A stretch of DNA of 64,000 bases. Source: DASWNP01 sp036399175. Lineage in GTDB: Bacteria; Acidobacteriota; Blastocatellia; Pyrinomonadales; Pyrinomonadaceae. The translations under genes were made by a program, and so were the position numbers. The stretch spans positions 44,441 to 108,440 of the forward strand of contig DASWNP010000036.1 in the NCBI GenBank assembly GCA_036399175.1, given 5' to 3'. Under the pieces are notes generated by a model. The model ran no database searches. It was given only the letters and a program-made list of their open reading frames with translations, and was not told the origin of the DNA. Positions 52,494 to 60,534 of the stretch are shown here, piece by piece; position 1 is the first letter of the stretch; each line of letters opens with the position of its first letter.

Positions 52494-52931
52494 TCAGCGA
52501 CCCTGCGCCTGCTCGCCTCTGAGCGTCAGACAGGTGCTCGACGCACGCGCGACCAGCTCATTCTTCTCATCCGTCAAGTCGCATTCGACCAGCCCCACCG
52601 TGCGCCCGCGTTTGACGACTCTGGCCGACGCCTGAAGCCTCGCCTTCCAGACGGGCTTGAGGAAGTTTATCTTCAGCTCAAGGGTGGTGAAGCTCTCCCG
52701 GTCTTCGAGCGTCGAGGCGTAGGCGATGCCCATTGCGGCGTCGGCGATGTCGCAGAGTATGCCGCCGTGAAGCGTGCCCATAGGGTTTGCGTGCTCCGCG
52801 CCCGCTTCAAACTCGACGACGGCTTCGCCGACTCTGACCGAGTTGAGACTGAATCCGATCAGCTTTGCGACCGGCGGCATCGGCAGCTCGCCGCGCACCA
52901 TCCTCTCAATCATTTCGAGCATCTTCGCCAT
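52494..52931 (-). CDS. PaaI-type hotdog thioesterase
   Basis: 145 residues, single hotdog domain. Motif NPMGTLHGGILCDIADAAMG with the catalytic acidic residue on the central helix, then the ELKINFLKPVWKARL strand. Hydrolyses acyl- or aryl-CoA thioesters; substrate unknown. Confidence 0.85.
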   Translation of the reverse strand: MAKMLEMIERMVRGELPMPPVAKLIGFSLNSVRVGEAVVEFEAGAEHANPMGTLHGGILCDIADAAMGIAYASTLEDRESFTTLELKINFLKPVWKARLQASARVVKRGRTVGLVECDLTDEKNELVARASSTCLTLRGEQAQGR

Positions 52932-52980
52932 CCGTCGAGCCTCCCGGAGAACAGTCTCTAGCCGCTTTGTGCTCGTCAGT

Positions 52981-53388
52981 CTATTTTCGGCGCACGAGGA
53001 GCGTGGCGACGTAGCTCTTTTTGTCGATGGGATGGTTGGCTTTCGGGTAAGGAGAGAGATTGACGAGGCGCAGCTCGTAGTTCATGTAGGAAGCGTTTCG
53101 CGGCTCGGTGGTGGTGTTGAGCGCGACGGAGGCGGCGTCGCGCCGCGCCTTGCGCAGACGAAGGCTGACTCTTCCGTTTCCTTCCCAGATGCAATTGACG
53201 CCGGTCGGGCAGCGCGAATCTTCGGGGACGGAGACGAACTCGATTTTCAGGTCTTCGCCGCGAACCTGCGCGCTCTGTCCGAGGCGCAGCTTGAATTCCC
53301 TTTCGAGCGAGACTCTGCCCGCGCCGCCCGGCGGCTCTATCGTCCCGAAGATAAAGGCAATCAGCAGAGCCGAGATTAAGAGATTCAT
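52981..53388 (-). CDS. Secreted small beta protein, unknown function
   Basis: 135 residues from ATG 53388 (GAGGTG 5 bases upstream). Hydrophobic export segment LLISALLIAFIFGTI, then a beta-rich domain with the recurring phrase DSRCPTGVNCIWEGNGRVSL, probably holding a disulphide. This phrase is common in uncharacterised secreted bacterial proteins; no function is assigned. Confidence 0.6.
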   Translation of the reverse strand: MNLLISALLIAFIFGTIEPPGGAGRVSLEREFKLRLGQSAQVRGEDLKIEFVSVPEDSRCPTGVNCIWEGNGRVSLRLRKARRDAASVALNTTTEPRNASYMNYELRLVNLSPYPKANHPIDKKSYVATLLVRRK

Positions 53389-53679
53389 GTCCGCCACCTC
53401 GAAGTGAAATTTGAGAGAGAACGTGTACCGAAGTCTCGCCGGGCGGCGCAGGTCGAAGAGCGCAGCGCGAGTCGGCGCAAAACCCGGAAAGCTTCCGGAG
53501 CGTTATCTTAACCGTTTTTCGTTTGCGACGGCGAGGCTGTTTGGAGGGAATCCAAAAAGCGCCATCGATTTCGCTCCGGGGAGCGACGAAACCGATGGCG
53601 GGCTGGAGAGGTTTCGAGCGGAATTCATCTTCCGGCGAACGTGCGCGAAGCTTTCGCTGAAGGCGAGGCTGCCGACGCG

Positions 53680-54027
53680 TCAAGTCGAAGGAGTGCGCCT
53701 GTATTTCTCGACTGGCAGGCCGGCCTCCACCCAATCCTTTTTGCCTCCGACGTAATCGCGCACCTTCGTATAGCCCATCGCCGCCAGTTCACGGGCGGCC
53801 TCTTCCGAAGCGTGTCAATCGGGCTTGGCGCAATAGACGACGATGTCGGCCTCCCTATCCGGCAGCAGCATCGGGGCAAGCTCCGAGACCTTGTCGGGCG
53901 GCAGGTTGATTGCACCCGGCAGGTGCGAGTGACGAAAGTATTCGACCGGGAGCGTCTCGACGAGTACGAACTCGTCGCCCCTGTCGATTTTCGCCTTCAG
54001 CTCATCGCGCTCGATTGTCGCAATCAT
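53680..54027 (-). CDS. Rhodanese-like protein interrupted by an in-frame UGA
   Basis: Start ATG 54027 with a GGAGGAGGA ribosome site. The frame reads ...EFVLVETLPVEYFRHSHLPGAI... to YCAKPD, meets TGA at 53815-53817, then continues in the same frame as HASEEAARELAAMGYTKVRD, GGKKDWVEAGLPVEKYR, stopping at 53680-53682. Both sides are good rhodanese sequence, together the expected ~115 residues. In relatives the UGA position is a Cys (C-x4-C). Downstream, 16-35 nt after UGA, GCCGCC-CGUGAACU-GGCGGC could act as a bacterial SECIS hairpin. Either a selenoprotein or a pseudogene by TGC-to-TGA change. Confidence 0.7.
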
Positions 54028-54078
54028 CTTTCCTCCTCCTTCCGAAACCTCACTTGCTCAAATTTTTCCTCTTCGACC

Positions 54079-54345
54079 TCAAAGCCGCTCGACGAAAATC
54101 TCATCGACGTAGCACCAGCCCCACTCCTCGCCCGGCTCGAAAGATTTGACGACCGGATGACGCGTCGAGTGAAAATGCTTCGTCGCGTGCTTGTTCTTCG
54201 AGCTATCGCAGCAGCCGACGTGGCCGCACGTCTCGCACAGACGCAGGTGAACCCAGGAGTCGCCCATCGACAGGCACTCGGCGCAGCCCTCGCCCGCCGG
54301 CTTCACTTCGCGCACCTGAGCCAGATGCTCACACTTCAAGGCCAT
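54079..54345 (-). CDS. UBP-type zinc-finger protein
   Basis: 88 residues, nearly all one ZnF-UBP domain: C-x2-C pairs in GCAECLSMG and LRLCETCGHVGCCDSS, then NKHATKHFHSTRHPVV. In eukaryotes this fold binds ubiquitin tails; free-standing bacterial copies are frequent and of unknown role. Lies 51 bases upstream of the rhodanese gene on the same strand, so likely cotranscribed. Confidence 0.85.
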   Translation of the reverse strand: MALKCEHLAQVREVKPAGEGCAECLSMGDSWVHLRLCETCGHVGCCDSSKNKHATKHFHSTRHPVVKSFEPGEEWGWCYVDEIFVERL

Positions 54346-54545
54346 CGTTTATCCTCGTCTTCCGCGAAACGCTCGACCGCCCAACACGCCGCCGCTTAAA
54401 GAGCTTTTTATGAATGCTACCACACGGGTCAATCTTTGCGCGTCGCCGTCGCTCGAAGCAGCGTTGCAATCCTCGAAAAAAAACAGTAGCTTTCACGCGT
54501 CCGTTTGCAGACCAGTTCGACCAGCCCCGTTTCGGAGAATTCCAG

Positions 54546-55556
54546 ATGTCCAGCCAGGAGATTTCCCCTCTACTCTTTTTCGACACCGTCAACTCCTTCC
54601 AGCGCACGGAGGCGCTCAAGTCCGCCATCGAGCTTGAGCTTTTCACCGCCATCGGCGAAGGAAATCGGACGGCTGCCGAGATAGCCGCACGCATCGGCGC
54701 TCGCGAGCGCGGCGTGCGTATTCTCTGCGACTACCTGACCGTCATCGGCTTTATGACTAAAGACGCGAACGCTTACGCGCTGACGCCCGACTCGGAGATG
54801 TTTCTCGACCGTCGCTCGCCCGCATACGTCGGCGGCGCGGTCGAGTTTCTGCTCTCGCCGATGCTGACCGAAGGCTTCAAAACGCTCACCGAAGCCGTCA
54901 GGCGCGGCGGTACGGCAATCTCCGGCGAAGGCTCTCTCGCGCCGGAGCATCCGGTCTGGGTCAACTTCGCGCGCGGAATGGCTCCGCTCGTGATGATGGC
55001 CGCGCAGATGATGACGACGCTCGTGGAGGTCGAAGCTGAAAGGAAGTTTCGAGTGCTGGACATCGCCGCCGGTCATGGCATGTTCGGCATCACCTTCGCG
55101 CAGCGTTACCCGAACGCCGAGATAGTCGCGCTCGACTGGCCTAACGTCCTCGAAGTCGCGCGCGAAAACGCCGAGCGCGCCGGTGTCGGCGACCGCCACA
55201 CGCTTCTGCCCGGCAGCGCCTTCGACGTAGATTTCGGCGACGGCTACGACCTCGTGCTGCTCACAAACTTCCTGCACCACTTCGACCCGCCGACCTGCGA
55301 AACGCTTCTCAGAAAAGTTTACGCCGCGCTCAAAGACGGCGGGCGCGCGATGACGCTCGAATTCGTGCCCGACGAAACCAGAGTCGCGCCGCCCATCGCC
55401 GCCATGTTCAGCCTCGTCATGCTCGCTTCCACCCCCGGCGGCGACGCCTACACCTTCTCCGAGCTTGAGCGCATGTTTCAAAACGCGGGCTTCTCGCAGA
55501 GCGAGCTTATCCCTTTACCGCCCATGCCGAATCAGATTGTGCTCTCTCACAAATAG
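54546..55556 (+). CDS. SAM-dependent O-methyltransferase (Methyltransf_2-like)
   Basis: 336 residues from ATG 54546 (GGAG 8 bases upstream). An N-terminal winged-helix dimerisation domain (IELELFTAIGEGNRTAAEIA) is followed by a Rossmann methyltransferase: motif I VLDIAAGHGMFG, IVALDWPNVLEVA, DLVLLTNFLHHFDPPT. Resembles plant-type and polyketide/hydroxyindole O-methyltransferases; acceptor unknown. Confidence 0.8.
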   Translation: MSSQEISPLLFFDTVNSFQRTEALKSAIELELFTAIGEGNRTAAEIAARIGARERGVRILCDYLTVIGFMTKDANAYALTPDSEMFLDRRSPAYVGGAVEFLLSPMLTEGFKTLTEAVRRGGTAISGEGSLAPEHPVWVNFARGMAPLVMMAAQMMTTLVEVEAERKFRVLDIAAGHGMFGITFAQRYPNAEIVALDWPNVLEVARENAERAGVGDRHTLLPGSAFDVDFGDGYDLVLLTNFLHHFDPPTCETLLRKVYAALKDGGRAMTLEFVPDETRVAPPIAAMFSLVMLASTPGGDAYTFSELERMFQNAGFSQSELIPLPPMPNQIVLSHK

Positions 55557-55616
55557 CTTCACGCGGCGAGTCGCCCGAGCTTCCCGAGACGAGCTGACGA
55601 GGCGAGCAATATTGGA

Positions 55617-56465
55617 ATGAAACAGTATCAACAGCTTCTGCAATCCATCCTCGACAACGGCAGCGAGCATCGAGACCGCACCGGCGTCGGCACTATCTCC
55701 CACTTCGGCTTTCAGACACGCTTCGACCTGCGCGCGGGCTTTCCCCTCGTCACCACCAAGCGCGTGCCCTTTCGCTGGGTGGCCGAGGAGCTTTTCTGGT
55801 TTCTCTCCGGCGATACGAACGAAGCCAACCTGCGCGCGCGCGGCGTGGACATCTGGGCTGAGTGGGCTGACGCCGAGCACACCTCCCGCTTCGGTCGCGC
55901 CCCCGGCGACCTCGGCCCCATCTACGGCTATCTCTGGCGCTCCTTCGGCGGCAACTATCCCGCCCGCGACGGCCACGACCAGCTAGCCGCCCTCGTCCAA
56001 AATCTCAGGCACAACCCGAACTCGCGCCGCCTCATCGTCACCGGATGGGATCCGCGCGTCGCCGACGAAGTTGACCTTCCGCCCTGCCACACCCTCTTTC
56101 AATTCAAGGTCGAAGCCGGACGGATTCTTCACTGCCAGCTCTACCAACGCTCGGCGGACGCCTTCCTCGGCGTCCCCTTCAACATCAGCTCCTACGCCCT
56201 GCTGACACACATGCTCGCACACGTCTGCGAGCTTGAAGTCGGCGAGTTCGTCTACACGCTCGGCGACTATCACATCTACCTCAATCATCTCGAACAGGTG
56301 CGAGAGCTTCTCTCCAGAGAGCCGCTGCCTCTGCCGCGCCTCGAAATCAGAGACGAAGACCAGAGCCTGCGCGGGCTCGACGGCCTGCTGGGGATGCGCT
56401 ACGAGCACTTGAACCTCGTCGGCTACAAATCGCACAGCAAGATTGAAGCGCCCGTGGCCGTCTAG
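55617..56465 (+). CDS. thyA: Thymidylate synthase
   Basis: 282 residues. Makes dTMP from dUMP with methylene-tetrahydrofolate. Nucleophile Cys157 in LPPCHTLFQF, with R-R (NSRRLIVTGWDP) and QRSADAFLGVPFNIS typical. folA follows 31 bases later to regenerate tetrahydrofolate, a common pairing. Confidence 0.96.
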   Translation: MKQYQQLLQSILDNGSEHRDRTGVGTISHFGFQTRFDLRAGFPLVTTKRVPFRWVAEELFWFLSGDTNEANLRARGVDIWAEWADAEHTSRFGRAPGDLGPIYGYLWRSFGGNYPARDGHDQLAALVQNLRHNPNSRRLIVTGWDPRVADEVDLPPCHTLFQFKVEAGRILHCQLYQRSADAFLGVPFNISSYALLTHMLAHVCELEVGEFVYTLGDYHIYLNHLEQVRELLSREPLPLPRLEIRDEDQSLRGLDGLLGMRYEHLNLVGYKSHSKIEAPVAV

Positions 56466-56496
56466 GAATTTCCAGAAGCGCGCCTCTCGAAGAAGC

Positions 56497-56988
56497 ATGT
56501 CTAAAGTTACCGGCATCGTCGCCATCGACAGGAACAGAGCCATCGGCAAGGACGGCGCTCTGCCCTGGCACTACTCCGAAGACCTCAAGTTTTTCAAGAG
56601 TCAGACGACCGGCCACGCCTGCGTCATGGGGCGACGAACCTGGCTCTCTCTCAAAAAACCTCTGCCCGGCAGACTCAACATCGTCCTCAGCCGCACGTCG
56701 GAAATCGAGCCGCAGGAGTCGGTCGTCCTGCTCCGGGATAAGCTCTCCGTCCTCTCTCTGAAAGAATACTTAGCGTGCGACCTCTACGTCATCGGCGGCG
56801 CACAGATTTTCCGAAGCTTCGCCGCAGAGATAGACCGTTGGCTCGTCACCGAGATTCCCCTCTCAGTCGAAGGCGCAGACACCTTCATGCCCGAAGACTT
56901 CCTGCGCGGCTTTCAGCTTCGCTCCTTCGTCGAGCTGAGCGAAAATCTCAAGGTGTCGGTTTACGAAAGAGAAGCTGGCGCGACGTAG
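56497..56988 (+). CDS. folA: Dihydrofolate reductase
   Basis: 163 residues from ATG 56497; the longer frame would overlap thyA. N-terminal GIVAIDRNRAIGKDGALPWHYSEDLKFFK with catalytic Asp, VMGRRTWLSL, LYVIGGAQIF. Reduces dihydrofolate formed by ThyA. Confidence 0.94.
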   Translation: MSKVTGIVAIDRNRAIGKDGALPWHYSEDLKFFKSQTTGHACVMGRRTWLSLKKPLPGRLNIVLSRTSEIEPQESVVLLRDKLSVLSLKEYLACDLYVIGGAQIFRSFAAEIDRWLVTEIPLSVEGADTFMPEDFLRGFQLRSFVELSENLKVSVYEREAGAT

Positions 56989-57048
56989 ACGTTTCTCGGG
57001 CGAGTCATGCTCAGTTGTCGTAAAATAGAGAGTCTGAGAGGTAGGTTT

Positions 57049-57273
57049 ATGTCAGTTACAACTTATCAAGGCAGAATTGAAAATGGGCAGATACGACTCG
57101 CAGAAGATATTCGCCTGCCCGAAAATGCCAGAGTTTATGTCATCGTGGCGGACGTTGAACCGGATGAGAGCAAAAAGCGGCTCGATTTGGCCGAGATGAT
57201 TTCGCGGATGCCGTCGGATTATCAAGCGAGCGAAGAGGATTTCGGCGAGCCTGTCGGGAAGGAAGAATGGTAA
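57049..57273 (+). CDS. AF2212-like (DUF104-type) small antitoxin-like protein
   Basis: 74 residues from ATG 57049 (AGAGG 8 bases upstream). N-terminal pattern TTYQGRIENGQIRLAEDIRLPE... resembles DUF104/AbrB-like antitoxins of VapBC-type pairs; the C-terminus is acidic (ASEEDFGEPVGKEEW). No toxin gene follows: an 11-codon frame (57274-57309) and then a terminator. Perhaps an orphan antitoxin or an antitoxin that acts on a distant toxin. Confidence 0.55.
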   Translation: MSVTTYQGRIENGQIRLAEDIRLPENARVYVIVADVEPDESKKRLDLAEMISRMPSDYQASEEDFGEPVGKEEW

Positions 57274-57313
57274 ATGCCAGCTTACCTTGCGGAGCTTATT
57301 CCGCTTTAAGCGC

Positions 57314-57353
57314 AAAGAAAGGCCGCCCGTTGAGGTGGCCTTTTTCTTTGGGT
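57314..57353. terminator. Bidirectional terminator
   Basis: Stem GGCCGCC/GGTGGCC (57321-57327 with 57334-57340), extended by AAAGAAA against TTTTTCTTT. Between convergent genes. Confidence 0.75.
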
Positions 57354-57368
57354 TGCTGATTGAAGATT

Positions 57369-58745
57369 TCAGGAGTGGGAGTTCATCATTGTCGCGTCGA
57401 GCATGTCGTGGCGCGTGATGATGCCGGTGATGCGCCCGTACTCTTCGACGAGGACGGCGGGGCTCGTCTGTAGCTGTCGCGTGACATCGACGGCGTTGGC
57501 TTCCACGTCGATGACGGGGAAGCTTGCGTCCATCACTTCGCTGACGCGCGCTTCCAGTAGCTCCTTGTTGCCGAGCACCTTCGCCAGCACGCGGTTCTCG
57601 CGCAGAGACCCGACGGATTGCCCGTCTTCAATCACCGGAAGCTGCGTGATGCCGAGTTCGTCCATGCGCAGGAGCACGTCGGAGACGCGCTCTTCAGGCT
57701 TTGCCGAGACGAGCGGCTCGGGCAGATTCTTGCTCTTGGTCTTGCTGATGAGTCCGGCGGTAATCTTCTGCGGCTCAAGCAGGCGCTTCTCCTTCATCCA
57801 CTCGTCGGAATGATGCTTCGTCAAATAACGCTCGCCCGTATCGCAGACGATGAAGACGACCAGGCCGTTTTCGTCCAGATTGCGCGCGACGCGCAGAGCA
57901 GCCGCGAGGTTCGTGCCCGTCGAGCCGCCGCAGAAGATGCCTTCGAGGCGTCCGAGCTGGCGCGAAAGCTCGAAGGATTCGCGGTCGGTGATGTTGAAGA
58001 CTTCGTCCACGTACTTGAGCTGCGCGTTTTCGGGAATCACTTCCTGCCCGATGCCTTCGACCAGATAAGGCGTCACCTCGTGCGTCTTTCCCGTCTCCTT
58101 GTAGGTTTTGAAGACAGAGCCGTAAGGGTCTGCGCCGACGACGACGATGTTCGGATTCTTCTCCTTGAGATAACGACCAGTGCCCGAGATGGTGCCGCCC
58201 GTCCCTATTCCAGCGACGAAATGTGTAATCTTGCCGTCGGTCTGTTCCCAAAGCTCCGGGCCGGTCGCGTGATAATGCGCCTCTCGGTTGGCGGGGTGCG
58301 CGTACTGGTTCGGGTAGAAGGAGTTTCTGGTCTCGCGCGCGATGCGCTGCGCGGTGGCGACGTAATGGTCGGGCGTCCCCGGCTTGGCAGAGGCGGGCAC
58401 GACGACCACGTCCGCCCCGAGCGCCTTCAGGTAACGCACCTTCTCGACCGAAGATTTATCCGTCATCACGAAGATACAGCGATAGCCTTTGACGGCCGCA
58501 GCCAGAGCCAGTCCTATCCCCGTATTTCCCGATGTCGCTTCGACGACCGTCCCGCCCGGTTTCAAAATACCTTCGCGCTCCGCCGACTCAATCATCGCCA
58601 CGCCGATGCGGTCTTTGACAGACGCGCCCGGATTCGCGCTCTCCATCTTGGCGAGCACCGTCGCACGGATGCCCTGAGTGATGCGGTTCAGACGCACGAG
58701 CGGCGTGTGTCCAATCAGTCCTAAAACATTCTCGTAATAGTTCAT
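57369..58745 (-). CDS. Cystathionine beta-synthase
   Basis: 458 residues from ATG 58745 (GGAGAATTTT upstream). PLP fold-type II: Lys44 in NPGASVKDR, TSGNTGIGLA, GTGGTISGTG. The C-terminal pair of CBS domains (about 330-458; RVSDVLLRMDELGITQLPV, RVSEVMDASFPVIDV) distinguishes it from CysK. Condenses serine with homocysteine, or acts as cysteine synthase; no reverse-transsulfuration partner is next to it. Divergent from the Nudix gene. Confidence 0.88.
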   Translation of the reverse strand: MNYYENVLGLIGHTPLVRLNRITQGIRATVLAKMESANPGASVKDRIGVAMIESAEREGILKPGGTVVEATSGNTGIGLALAAAVKGYRCIFVMTDKSSVEKVRYLKALGADVVVVPASAKPGTPDHYVATAQRIARETRNSFYPNQYAHPANREAHYHATGPELWEQTDGKITHFVAGIGTGGTISGTGRYLKEKNPNIVVVGADPYGSVFKTYKETGKTHEVTPYLVEGIGQEVIPENAQLKYVDEVFNITDRESFELSRQLGRLEGIFCGGSTGTNLAAALRVARNLDENGLVVFIVCDTGERYLTKHHSDEWMKEKRLLEPQKITAGLISKTKSKNLPEPLVSAKPEERVSDVLLRMDELGITQLPVIEDGQSVGSLRENRVLAKVLGNKELLEARVSEVMDASFPVIDVEANAVDVTRQLQTSPAVLVEEYGRITGIITRHDMLDATMMNSHS

Positions 58746-58838
58746 AAAATTCTCCGTCCGTTCTCCGAAAGCCTTTTTGAATAACACTATAGTTATACAA
58801 CGAAACTTCCCGGCGCGACCATTCCGAGCCGACGTGTT

Positions 58839-58844
58839 TATAAT
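58839..58844 (+). promoter_or_regulatory. -10 box 8 bases before a start codon
   Basis: TATAAT at 58839-58844, ATG at 58853. Likely leaderless or near-leaderless transcription of the Nudix gene; no clear -35. Confidence 0.5.
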
Positions 58845-58852
58845 GGCTCTCG

Positions 58853-59308
58853 ATGACGAGCGTGCCGACCAGAATGCAAATCTCAGCCGGAGGCGTGGCC
58901 TTTCGCGGCAGGGGCGCGCCGGAGGCGCGCGTGGCGATTATTTCGGTCGGAGAGCGCGGGCGCTGGCAGTTGCCCAAAGGGCTCGTCGGCAAAGGCGAGA
59001 CGAACGAGGCGGCGGCGATGCGTGAGGTGCGCGAAGAGGCGGGCGTCGAGACCGAGATGCTAGGCCTGATAGACAAAATCGAATACTGGTATTTCTCTAC
59101 CGAGCGCGGCGAGCGCGTGCGCTTCCACAAGTTCGTCTATTTCTACCTGCTTCGATACACGTCGGGCGACGTGCGCAACCACGACCACGAAGTCAACGAA
59201 GCGCGTTGGGTCGGTCTCGACGAAGCGCGCGAGATGCTGGCCTTCGCAAGCGAGAAGAAGATACTTGAGCGCGCCGCCTTGATGATAGAAGAGCTTGAAG
59301 AAGCTTAG
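58853..59308 (+). CDS. Nudix hydrolase
   Basis: 151 residues. Complete Nudix box GKGETNEAAAMREVREEAGV, matching G-x5-E-x7-R-E-U-x-E-E-x-G-U. Substrate is probably a nucleoside diphosphate derivative. Its early residues (MTSVPTRMQISAGGVAFRG) place the first strand correctly with this start. Convergent with uvsE. Confidence 0.88.
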   Translation: MTSVPTRMQISAGGVAFRGRGAPEARVAIISVGERGRWQLPKGLVGKGETNEAAAMREVREEAGVETEMLGLIDKIEYWYFSTERGERVRFHKFVYFYLLRYTSGDVRNHDHEVNEARWVGLDEAREMLAFASEKKILERAALMIEELEEA

Positions 59309-59338
59309 ATGGACGCTTCTCTGCCCTGAAAGCTACTT

Positions 59339-60331
59339 TCAGACGGCGCTTGCCGCCGCGCTCTCTCCGGCGAGCCATTCCCTTTGGAGCTTCTCAATCG
59401 CTTCCTCTTTGCGTTTGGCCTCCACTTCAATCCAGAGCCCGCGCCTGAAAGATTCCGGCATCACTTCGACGAGGTCGCTATGGTGGCGGTCGTTGAAATG
59501 CTCCCGACCGTTCGAGATGTGAACCATCTGCCATTCGGGCACAGGCCATGTCTCGCGCGCGGCCAAAAGCATTTCGGTCACGCTCTCATGGTCGTAGCTC
59601 GACAGACGCTCATGGCAGACGTGATGATGCGCGTCGAAGACCATCGGTACGCCCGCGCCGCGACACGCTTCGAGAATCTCCGAGGCGCTGTAGCCGTACT
59701 CGTCGTTCTCGAAGGCGAGCCGCAGGCGAATCTCTTCGGGCAGCGAGCGCGTCACTTCGACGAGGTGCTCGGTGCGGTCTGACTTTCCACCGTGCAGAAT
59801 CATCGTCGCCCAGGCGGAGCGCGGCTGCGCCAGCATGTCCATCACGCGCGCGTGGGTGGAGAGAATCTTGATGCTGTTTTCGACGACCTGCGGCGAGTCG
59901 GAGCTGAGCACGACGAACTGGTCTGGATGAAGCACGAGGCGCAACCCTTCGGCGAGCGCGCGCTCGCCCGTGCGGCGCAGCTCGTCCGCGAAGCCGCTCA
60001 GAACGTCTTCGCCGACCGCATCGTCCGCGAACGGAAAGAGCGCCGAAGTCATGCGATAGAGCCTGATATTTCGCGACAGGCAAAAGTCGAGCGCACGGTT
60101 CAGGCGCACGAGATTCTCCGCGTAGAGCGCGCCGAGCAGACGCTTCTGCTCATCGGTCTCAAACTGCAAGAGGCGCTTGCGCGTAATCGTTCGATAACGC
60201 ACCTCTTCGGAAGTTGTGATGCAGACCAGCCCCAATTTCGGCGACCCCTCGCCCGCCCGCTCCACGCTCGAAAGATTCATCGAGATACTCTCCATAAACA
60301 CGTCTGAAACCCTCTTCGATTTAGAAGCCAT
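59339..60331 (-). CDS. uvsE: UV-damage endonuclease
   Basis: 330 residues, TIM-barrel UVDE. It nicks 5' of cyclobutane dimers, 6-4 photoproducts and other lesions. Phrases: LGLVCITTSEEVRYRTIT, LYRMTSALFPFAD, LVLHPDQFVVLSSD, ILHGGKSDR, LAFENDEY, VFDAHHHVCHE, WQMVHISNGR with metal-binding His/Glu/Asp. Absent from E. coli, frequent in desiccation- or light-exposed bacteria. Confidence 0.9.
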   Translation of the reverse strand: MASKSKRVSDVFMESISMNLSSVERAGEGSPKLGLVCITTSEEVRYRTITRKRLLQFETDEQKRLLGALYAENLVRLNRALDFCLSRNIRLYRMTSALFPFADDAVGEDVLSGFADELRRTGERALAEGLRLVLHPDQFVVLSSDSPQVVENSIKILSTHARVMDMLAQPRSAWATMILHGGKSDRTEHLVEVTRSLPEEIRLRLAFENDEYGYSASEILEACRGAGVPMVFDAHHHVCHERLSSYDHESVTEMLLAARETWPVPEWQMVHISNGREHFNDRHHSDLVEVMPESFRRGLWIEVEAKRKEEAIEKLQREWLAGESAAASAV

Positions 60332-60534
60332 TTGAGCGTATGAGCTTTCTTTTTTAGCTGCGCAGATGTGCTTTTTATCTTGAGCGTCTGGCGCACACTC
60401 GCATCAGTCGCTTATCATTTGCCGACGCCTGTCGATGGATGCCTGCACCCGCGTCGGACGCCGAAGCAGCGAGCATTTCATGCGCACGCGCCACTCGAAG
60501 AGGCTTGAGATTGTTTGCCGGAGAACGAAGAGGG
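60332..60534. other. Intergenic region between uvsE and rtcA
   Basis: About 200 bases between divergent genes. It holds the rtcA ribosome site (GGAGA, 60520-60524). No clear promoter pair or hairpin; a longer in-frame opening from 60439 lacks support. Confidence 0.4.

Noticed and set aside
53411..53755. 114-codon plus-strand frame
   Set aside because: Overlaps the rhodanese 3' part in antisense and shows no family features.
54414..54545. N-terminal extension of the O-methyltransferase
   Set aside because: Basic, non-conserved residues; ATG 54546 has a ribosome site and the domain starts right after it.
57274..57309. 11-codon frame after the antitoxin-like gene
   Set aside because: Too short to support as a gene; mentioned only as a possible toxin relic.
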